Of a stretch of 64,000 nucleotides of DNA, positions 58,470 through 64,000 are shown piece by piece. The DNA lies in contig NZ_JAMXQS010000006.1 in the NCBI RefSeq assembly GCF_024053505.1, forward strand, positions 1 to 64,000, read 5' to 3'. The notes beneath the pieces are model-generated. The model was not told the origin of the DNA. It ran no database searches and saw only the letters and a program-made list of their open reading frames with translations. This DNA is from Mesorhizobium liriopis. GTDB taxonomy: Bacteria; Pseudomonadota; Alphaproteobacteria; Rhizobiales; Rhizobiaceae. The stretch's first letter is position 1, and the number at the start of each line of letters is the position of its first letter. The translations under genes were made by a program, and so were the position numbers.

Positions 58470-59432
58470 TCAGGCTTTCCGCGCCAGGGCCGCCTCGCGT
58501 GCGGCACGCAGCTTGGCGAAGTCGTCGCCGGCATGGTGCGATGAGCGCGTCAGCGGGCTCGACGCGACAAGCAGGAAGCCCTTGGTGCGGCCGACCGTCT
58601 TGAAGCTTTCGAACTCATCGGGCGTCACGAAGCGCTTGACCGGATGGTGCTTGCGGGTGGGCGCCAGATACTGGCCGATGGTCATGAAGTCGACATTGGC
58701 GCTGCGCAGGTCATCCATCAACTGCAGCACTTCGTTCCGCTCCTCGCCCAAACCCACCATGATGCCCGACTTGGTGAAGATCGACGGGTCGAGTTCCTTC
58801 ACGCGCTGAAGCAGGCGGAGCGAGTGGAAGTAGCGGGCACCGGGACGGACCGTGAGATAAAGCGACGGGACCGTTTCGAGATTGTGGTTGAAGACGTCGG
58901 GCTTGGCCTCGACGACCACTTCGAGCGCGCCGTCCTTGCGCAGGAAATCCGGCGTCAGGATTTCGATGGTCGTGGCGGGCGAAGTCTTGCGGATGGCACG
59001 GATGACGGCGGCGAAATGCTCCGCACCACCATCGGCCAGATCGTCGCGATCGACGGACGTGATGACCACATGCGTCAAGCCCATCTGCGCAACCGCATCG
59101 GCCACGCTTTGCGGCTCGTTCGCATCGAGCGCGCCGGGGATGCCGGTGCGGACGTTGCAGAAGGCGCAGGCGCGGGTGCAGATCTCGCCCATGATCATGA
59201 AGGTGGCGTGCTTCTTGTCCCAGCACTCGCCGATATTGGGGCAACCGGCCTCTTCGCAGACGGTGACCAGCTTGTTCGAGCGGACGATCTCGCGCGTTTC
59301 CGCATAGCCCTTGGAGACGGGCGCGCGTACACGGATCCAGTCCGGCTTGCGGAGCACTTCCTGATCGGGCCGATGAGCCTTTTCAGGATGGCGCGGCCGG
59401 GGCGCGATCGTGCGGTCGAGAACTGTGACCAT
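58470..59432 (-). CDS. lipA: Lipoyl synthase
   Basis: 320 residues. Radical SAM enzyme that inserts two sulfurs into octanoyl groups of lipoyl domains. Auxiliary cluster cysteines Cys59, Cys64, Cys70 and radical SAM cysteines Cys85, Cys89, Cys92 are all present, and the C-terminal RSSHHA serine motif as well. ATG at 59432 (MVTVLDRT) matches the family start. Works on the lipoyl domain of PdhC encoded in the same cluster. Confidence 0.98.
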   Translation of the reverse strand: MVTVLDRTIAPRPRHPEKAHRPDQEVLRKPDWIRVRAPVSKGYAETREIVRSNKLVTVCEEAGCPNIGECWDKKHATFMIMGEICTRACAFCNVRTGIPGALDANEPQSVADAVAQMGLTHVVITSVDRDDLADGGAEHFAAVIRAIRKTSPATTIEILTPDFLRKDGALEVVVEAKPDVFNHNLETVPSLYLTVRPGARYFHSLRLLQRVKELDPSIFTKSGIMVGLGEERNEVLQLMDDLRSANVDFMTIGQYLAPTRKHHPVKRFVTPDEFESFKTVGRTKGFLLVASSPLTRSSHHAGDDFAKLRAAREAALARKA

Positions 59433-59490
59433 CGTCGAATGGATACCCTTCACCCAGTTCGGGAACCACTGATCTAACCATGATGGCCGC

Positions 59491-59524
59491 AAATAAAAAG
59501 GCCGCCCGCGTTGCGCGAGCGGCC
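59491..59524 (-). terminator. Intrinsic terminator on the minus strand before lipA
   Basis: Bases 59500-59505 pair with 59519-59524, with a 4-bp inner stem and 3-base loop. Reading the minus strand, the stem is followed by a T-rich run (59499 down to 59491). It would end the GlsB-family transcript, 23 bases after its stop, so lipA probably has its own promoter or is read through. Confidence 0.8.
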
Positions 59525-59546
59525 CATCTGCAATGCGTTTTTGCGT

Positions 59547-59801
59547 CTATCGCCTGAACAGGCGCGCAATCGCAATCAGGATGCAGGCGCCGATGAAGCC
59601 CGCGATCAGGTAAGCGATCCATCCGGTGCCGAGCGAGATATTCAGCGCGGCCAGGATGGCGTTGAGAACCACGGCACCGATGATGCCGAGGATGATGTTC
59701 ATGAGCACGCCCATATTGCTGCGCATGAACGTTTCGGCGAGCCAGCCGGCAATGCCGCCGATGAGGATGGCTGCGATCCAGCCTACTCCGTTGGTATCCA
59801 T
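59547..59801 (-). CDS. GlsB/YeaQ/YmgE family membrane protein
   Basis: 84 residues with three hydrophobic helices and the Gly-rich pattern GWIAAILIGGIAGWLAE and LGIIGAVVLNAIL, typical of the small 'transglycosylase-associated' stress-response membrane family. No enzyme activity is established; the old name is misleading. Sits alone between lpdA and lipA with its own terminator. Confidence 0.92.
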   Translation of the reverse strand: MDTNGVGWIAAILIGGIAGWLAETFMRSNMGVLMNIILGIIGAVVLNAILAALNISLGTGWIAYLIAGFIGACILIAIARLFRR

Positions 59802-59900
59802 TTCGTCCCTCTCCGCTGAGGTTGCCCAAACAGTGCTCAGGCAGTCACGGGAAGCGAAAAGGATTCCACTGCCGCCCAGCGGCGATAGAACTTTTGAAAC

Positions 59901-59934
59901 GGATAACGGTTCCGTGAATCAAACGTTATCCACA
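59901..59934. promoter_or_regulatory. Inverted repeat with a perfect DnaA-box match
   Basis: Bases 59901-59908 pair with 59924-59931 (8 bp). The right arm continues as TTATCCACA (59926-59934), a perfect match to the DnaA-box consensus; the left arm holds a partial copy on the other strand. It lies in the leader of the GlsB-family gene, just past the lpdA stop. Could be a chance match or a weak 3' hairpin for lpdA. Confidence 0.35.
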
Positions 59935-59941
59935 GGCACGC

Positions 59942-61384
59942 TCAGGCGTTGAGCGCGCGACCGTAAGCGTCGAGCACGCTTTCCTTCATCATCTCCGACA
60001 ATGTCGGGTGCGGGAAGATGGTGTGCATCAGTTCTTCCTCGGTGGTTTCGAGATTCATCGCCACGACGAAGCCCTGAATGAGTTCGGTCACTTCCGCGCC
60101 GATCATGTGAGCGCCGAGAAGCTGACCGGTCTTCTTGTCGAAGATCGTCTTGATGAAGCCCTGGTCCTCGCCGAGCGCGATGGCCTTGCCGTTGGCAGCA
60201 AAAGAGAAGCGACCGACTCGGATGTCGTGACCCGCTTCCTTCGCTTTGGCTTCGGTGAGGCCGACCGAGGCGACCTGTGGCTGGCAGTAGGTGCAGCCTG
60301 GAATCTTCATCCGGTCGAGTTTGTGAACGTGCAGGCCCGCGATCTTCTCGATGCAGGTGACGCCCTCATGCTCGGCCTTGTGAGCCAGCATCGGAGCACC
60401 GGCGACATCGCCGATGGCGTAGATGCCGGGCACATTCGTCGCGCCGTAGCCATCGGTGACGACCGTGCCGCGCTCGATCTTCACGCCGACCGCTTCGAGC
60501 CCGAGATTTTCGACATTGCCCTGCACGCCGACAGCCGAGATGAGCTTTTCGGCCGACAGTGCCTGGGTCTTGCCGTCCTTGGTCTCGACATGCGCGGTGA
60601 CGCCGGTGCCGGACTTTTCGACCTTGGACACCTTGGCATCGGTCAGAATCCTGATGCCCTGCTTCTCGAACTGCTTGCGGGCGAAGGCCGAGACCTCGGC
60701 GTCTTCCACGGGCAGGATGTTGGGCAGGAGTTCGATCACCGTCACTTCCGCGCCCATGGTGCGATAGAAGGAGGCGAACTCGATGCCGATGGCGCCGGAG
60801 CCCATCACGAGCAGCGACTTCGGCATGGCCTTCGGAACCATGGCCTCGAAGTAGGTCCAGATGCGGTCGCCATCCGGCTCGATCCCGGGCAGCGCGCGCG
60901 GGCGTGCGCCAGTGGCGACGACGATATGCTTGGCGGTGTACGTCCCCTCGCCTTTGGTGCCCTTCGGCGCGGGTGGCTGGGGCTGCATGGCGGGCTTGGA
61001 AGATTTGCCGACCACGATCTCGCCCGGCTTGGTGATCCTGGCTTCGCCCCAGATCACGTCCACCTTGTTCTTCTTCATCAAGAAGCCGACGCCGCCATTG
61101 AGGCGCTGCGAGACGCCGCGCGAGCGCTGGACGACCGCGCCGACATCCGCCGACACGGTGCCGTCGATCTTCAGGCCGTAATCCTTGGCGTGCTCGGCAT
61201 AGTGCATGACTTCGGCCGAGCGCAGCAGCGCCTTGGTGGGGATACAGCCCCAGTTGAGGCAGATGCCGCCCAGATGCTCGCGCTCGACGATGGCCGTCTT
61301 GAGCCCGAGCTGTGCGGCGCGCACCGCTGCGACATAGCCGCCGGGACCGGAGCCGATGATGATGACGTCGTAATTCTCGGCCAT
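59942..61384 (-). CDS. lpdA: Dihydrolipoyl dehydrogenase (E3), pyruvate dehydrogenase type
   Basis: 480 residues. FAD site GSGPGGYVAAVRAAQ, redox disulfide Cys42-Cys47 in GGICLNWGCIPTK, and the C-terminal HPHPTLSE catalytic His-Glu pair. An insertion of about 20 residues, rich in Pro and Lys, lies near residues 120-140 before the second glycine-rich motif, as in E3 paralogues coded next to pdh genes in Hyphomicrobiales. The start MAENYDVIII at 61384 was chosen against a much longer open frame. Reoxidises lipoamide of PdhC. Confidence 0.97.
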   Translation of the reverse strand: MAENYDVIIIGSGPGGYVAAVRAAQLGLKTAIVEREHLGGICLNWGCIPTKALLRSAEVMHYAEHAKDYGLKIDGTVSADVGAVVQRSRGVSQRLNGGVGFLMKKNKVDVIWGEARITKPGEIVVGKSSKPAMQPQPPAPKGTKGEGTYTAKHIVVATGARPRALPGIEPDGDRIWTYFEAMVPKAMPKSLLVMGSGAIGIEFASFYRTMGAEVTVIELLPNILPVEDAEVSAFARKQFEKQGIRILTDAKVSKVEKSGTGVTAHVETKDGKTQALSAEKLISAVGVQGNVENLGLEAVGVKIERGTVVTDGYGATNVPGIYAIGDVAGAPMLAHKAEHEGVTCIEKIAGLHVHKLDRMKIPGCTYCQPQVASVGLTEAKAKEAGHDIRVGRFSFAANGKAIALGEDQGFIKTIFDKKTGQLLGAHMIGAEVTELIQGFVVAMNLETTEEELMHTIFPHPTLSEMMKESVLDAYGRALNA

Positions 61385-61401
61385 GAGCCGGCTCCTTGTC
61401 G

Positions 61402-62037
61402 TCAGGAGTTCAGGATATCGCGCACGAGGGGCGCGAGCGCGCGACCGACCGCGCGCGTATTTTCGGCATCCATATGGACGCCATCGAGCGGCGTGGTCTG
61501 CGCCACGCTGCCCGCATCGAAATGCGAAATGCCCAGTTGCTTCGCGAGCTTCGCATAGGCGCCCGCGAGTTTTTGCGATTCTTCGATCGCTTCGAACATC
61601 TCGGCGAAATCCTCGTCCTCGGTCCGGCACAGAGCGGGCGGGGAGACGAGCAGGATTTTCGGCACCGCGTATTCGAAGCCGTAGGCGTGGCCGCGAATGA
61701 GTTCGATGAGCCGCTCCATGCCCTGGCGGGCCGCGAGCGCCCTGCCCGCGATCCACGGCTTCATGTCGTTCGAGCCCAGAAACAGGATCACGAGGTCGAG
61801 CGGCTTGTGCGTTTCGAGGACCGTCGGGAGAAGCCGCATCCCGTTCCGGTCGCAATCGGCCCCGTGGTCGTCATAGATGGTCGTGCGACCGTTCAGACCT
61901 TCGGCGATGACGTGGAAGTCTTCGCCGAGTTCGGCCTGCAGGACGCTCGGCCAGCGATCCGCATACGCATGCCGTGTGGGACCCGAGGCGCTGTAGCCCC
62001 AGGTCAACGAGTCGCCGTAAGCGAGGATCGTCTTCAT
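61402..62037 (-). CDS. SGNH/GDSL hydrolase family protein
   Basis: 211 residues. Block I YGDSLTWGY with catalytic Ser near residue 10, block III LGSNDMK, and block V LDGVHMD carry the SGNH catalytic residues. No signal peptide, so a cytoplasmic esterase-like enzyme of unknown substrate. It is embedded between pdhC and lpdA with gaps of 10 and 17 bases, an arrangement conserved in related genomes, which suggests a link with acyl or lipoyl metabolism (inferred). Confidence 0.92.
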   Translation of the reverse strand: MKTILAYGDSLTWGYSASGPTRHAYADRWPSVLQAELGEDFHVIAEGLNGRTTIYDDHGADCDRNGMRLLPTVLETHKPLDLVILFLGSNDMKPWIAGRALAARQGMERLIELIRGHAYGFEYAVPKILLVSPPALCRTEDEDFAEMFEAIEESQKLAGAYAKLAKQLGISHFDAGSVAQTTPLDGVHMDAENTRAVGRALAPLVRDILNS

Positions 62038-62047
62038 CGTGGGCGGC

Positions 62048-63427
62048 TCAGACGAGCATGCCCATCGGGTTTTCGATGTGGCGCTTGAAGGCCTGGAGCA
62101 GTTCGGCACCCAATGCGCCGTCCACCGCGCGGTGGTCGGTCGAGAGCGTCACGGACATGATCGTGGCGATCTTGATCTCACCCTTCTTCACCACCGCCCG
62201 CTCCTCGCCCGCGCCGACCGCGAGGATCGTGGCGTGCGGCGGGTTGATGACGGCGGAGAAATCCTTGACGCCGAACATGCCGAGGTTCGAAACGGCCGTG
62301 GTGCCGCCCTGATACTCTTCCGGCTTGAGCTTGCGGTTGCGTGCGCGGGAGGCGAGGTCCTTCATCTCGTTGGAGATGGCGGAAAGCGTCTTCTCTTCGG
62401 CACGTCGGATGATCGGGGTGATCAGGCCGCCCGGAATCGAGACTGCAACGCCGACATCCGAATGCGAATGCTTGAGCATCGCGGATTCGGTCCATGACAC
62501 ATTCGCGTTCGGCACGTCGCGCAATGCGAGCGCCAGGGCCTTGATGACCATGTCGTTGACGGAGAGCTTGTAGGCCGGAACCTCGCCCTTCTCGGTCTTG
62601 CGCATGGGCGATGCCTCGTTGATCTGCTTGCGCAGGGAGAGGAGCGCGTCCAGTTCGCAATCGACGGTGACGTAGAAATGCGGAACGGTGCTCTTCGCCT
62701 CGGTCAAGCGGCGGGCAATCGTCTTGCGCATGTTGTCGTGCGGGATCAGCTCGTATGAGCCTTCCTCGAAGAGCTTGAGCACGGCATCATCGCTCATCGG
62801 CTTCGGTGCAGCCGCAGGAGCTGCGGCTGGAGCCGGTGCTTCACCCGGCTTGGCGGCAGGAGCCGCGCCGGGCTTCGCGTTATCGACGTCCGCCAGAACG
62901 ATGCGGCCATGCGGGCCGCTGCCTTTCAACGCGGAAAGGTCGATGCCCTTCTCCTTGGCGACACGGCGCGCGAGCGGCGACGCGAAGGTGCGCGCACCGC
63001 CATTGGCGGCGTCACCCGTTGACGGTGCCTGCGGCGCTGTGCTGCCGCCGTAGCCATCCTTGGCAGCAGCCCTGCTGTCGCTCTTCGGCGCTTCAGCCTG
63101 CGGCTCGGAAGCCGTGGCTTCGGCCTTGGGTGCCTCGGCTTTCGGTGCCTCCGCAGAACCCGAAGCGGCTGCGCTCGCGTCCTCACCGTCTTCGGCCAGA
63201 ACGGCAATCAGCGCGTTGACCTTCACGCCTTCAGTGCCGGCAGGCACTACGATCCTGGCGACCGTACCTTCATCGACGGCTTCCACTTCCATGGTCGCCT
63301 TGTCGGTCTCGATCTCGGCGATCACATCGCCGGCCGAAACCTTGTCGCCTTCCTTGACCAGCCATTTGGCCAGATTGCCCTCTTCCATCGTAGGAGAGAG
63401 CGCGGGCATGGTGATGTTGATCGGCAT
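62048..63427 (-). CDS. pdhC: Dihydrolipoamide acetyltransferase (E2) of pyruvate dehydrogenase
   Basis: 459 residues. One lipoyl domain (1-80) with Lys43 in [11 protein letters not shown], an Ala/Pro/Glu-rich linker, a peripheral subunit-binding domain (about 145-185; [20 protein letters not shown]), a second Ala/Pro linker, and a catalytic domain (about 225-459) with the active-site motif HRAVDG (His432, Asp436). Transfers the acetyl group to CoA. It follows pdhB by 10 bases. Confidence 0.97.
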   Translation of the reverse strand: MPINITMPALSPTMEEGNLAKWLVKEGDKVSAGDVIAEIETDKATMEVEAVDEGTVARIVVPAGTEGVKVNALIAVLAEDGEDASAAASGSAEAPKAEAPKAEATASEPQAEAPKSDSRAAAKDGYGGSTAPQAPSTGDAANGGARTFASPLARRVAKEKGIDLSALKGSGPHGRIVLADVDNAKPGAAPAAKPGEAPAPAAAPAAAPKPMSDDAVLKLFEEGSYELIPHDNMRKTIARRLTEAKSTVPHFYVTVDCELDALLSLRKQINEASPMRKTEKGEVPAYKLSVNDMVIKALALALRDVPNANVSWTESAMLKHSHSDVGVAVSIPGGLITPIIRRAEEKTLSAISNEMKDLASRARNRKLKPEEYQGGTTAVSNLGMFGVKDFSAVINPPHATILAVGAGEERAVVKKGEIKIATIMSVTLSTDHRAVDGALGAELLQAFKRHIENPMGMLV

Positions 63428-63437
63428 CGCTCGCCCC

Positions 63438-64000
63438 TTATGCGCGGTAGGTCACTGCTTTGACGGCCTCGACGACTTCGGCCACGTTCGGAAGCGCGAG
63501 CTTCTCGAGGTTGGCCGCATATGGCATCGGCACGTCCTTGCCGGCGACCGTGATGACCGGCGCGTCGAGATAGTCGAAGGCGCGCTGCATGACCTGGCTG
63601 GCGATGTGGTCGCCTACCGAGCTTTGCGGGAAGCCTTCTTCGACAACAACCAGACGGTTGGTCTTCTTCACCGATTCGATGATGGTATCGAAGTCGAGGG
63701 GGCGGATGGTGCGCAGGTCGATGATCTCGACATCGAGGCCGAGACCGCGCAGTTCCGCTTCCGCCTTCACGACATAGGTCATGCCGATGCCGAAGGAGAC
63801 GATCGTGGCGTCCTTGCCGGACTTGTGGATGCGCGCCTTGCCGATGGGGAGCACGAAATCGTCGAGCTTCGGCACGTCGAAGCTCTGGCCGTAGAGGATC
63901 TCGTTCTCGAGGAAGACAACCGGATTCTCGTCGCGAATCGAGGCCTTGAGCAGGCCCTTCGCGTCGGCAGCGGAATAAGGCATCACGACCTTGAGGCCGG
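63438..64000 (-). CDS. pdhB: Pyruvate dehydrogenase E1 component, beta subunit (3' part)
   Basis: Only the C-terminal ~187 residues are inside the window; the gene continues beyond base 64000. Typical transketolase C-terminal features: [33 protein letters not shown], and [20 protein letters not shown]. With PdhA it decarboxylates pyruvate and acetylates the PdhC lipoyl group. Any N-terminal lipoyl domain, common in alphaproteobacterial PdhB, is outside the window. Confidence 0.96.
   Translation of the reverse strand, partial: GLKVVMPYSAADAKGLLKASIRDENPVVFLENEILYGQSFDVPKLDDFVLPIGKARIHKSGKDATIVSFGIGMTYVVKAEAELRGLGLDVEIIDLRTIRPLDFDTIIESVKKTNRLVVVEEGFPQSSVGDHIASQVMQRAFDYLDAPVITVAGKDVPMPYAANLEKLALPNVAEVVEAVKAVTYRA

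Noticed and set aside
59901-59934. Replication origin
   Set aside because: Only one perfect DnaA box, no A/T-rich unwinding region and no dnaA, hemE or parAB neighbours.
1-64000. Mobile elements, CRISPR arrays, tRNA or rRNA genes
   Set aside because: No transposase, integrase, direct-repeat array, or cloverleaf-like sequence was seen; gene content and order are core chromosomal throughout.

Overview
The window is a contiguous piece of core chromosome from a high-GC alphaproteobacterium, most likely order Hyphomicrobiales (Rhizobiales). The support is gene order and family type: an unbroken tuf-S10-spc-alpha ribosomal protein run, a fused ispDF, the dusB(nifR3)-ntrB-ntrC-ntrY-ntrX-hfq-hflX block, an EipB-type DUF1849 periplasmic protein next to rpsB, LpxI instead of LpxH in the lipid A cluster, and pdhBC with an SGNH hydrolase, lpdA and lipA. 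I see no prophage, insertion sequence, CRISPR array, rRNA or tRNA. Genus cannot be fixed by reading alone.

Layout. 1-14607 (+): end of tuf, then rpsJ to rplQ including secY, adk and rpoA, closed by a strong terminator. 14731-24125: DUF1489 gene, a small unknown gene, a penicillin-binding carboxypeptidase with SPOR domain, clpS-clpA, an AzlC/AzlD amino acid exporter pair, and a leftward HIT / FemAB-like / GDPD / RidA group. 24249-38454 (+): eipB, rpsB-tsf, pyrH-frr-uppS-cdsA, rseP-bamA-lpxD-fabZ-lpxA-lpxI-lpxB, which couple translation factors, phospholipid and undecaprenyl synthesis, outer-membrane protein assembly and lipid A synthesis. 38455-41322 (-): gltA, gltX. 41419-45792 (+): comEC (frame-disrupted), lexA, mazG. 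46304-56164 (-): hflX, hfq, a D-amino-acid transaminase, and the two nitrogen two-component systems NtrXY and NtrBC with dusB. 56316-58009 (+): ispDF and a CinA-type amidohydrolase. 57995-64000 (-): COQ10/RatA-like protein, lipA, a GlsB-type membrane protein, lpdA, SGNH hydrolase, pdhC and partial pdhB, so lipoate synthesis sits next to the complex that uses it.

No clear new multi-gene system (defence, mobile, biosynthetic) is present. The most interesting unexplained structure is at RNA level. Within the ribosomal protein run the genes are otherwise nearly abutting, yet the few longer gaps almost all hold a hairpin, in several cases a long near-perfect one (tuf/rpsJ, rpsQ/rplN, rplF/rplR, rplR/rpsE, rplO/secY, adk/rpsM, rpoA/rplQ), and the same is true of rpsB/tsf and tsf/pyrH. 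Their sequences differ, so they are not a dispersed repeat; they are candidates for attenuators, processing sites or autoregulatory leaders. Other points: a probable single-base deletion in comEC, absence of dxr from its usual place between cdsA and rseP, an NtrX lacking the GAFTGA loop, an inverted repeat and paired TTCGCGAA palindromes before hfq, and two unusually long gene-free gaps on both sides of mazG.
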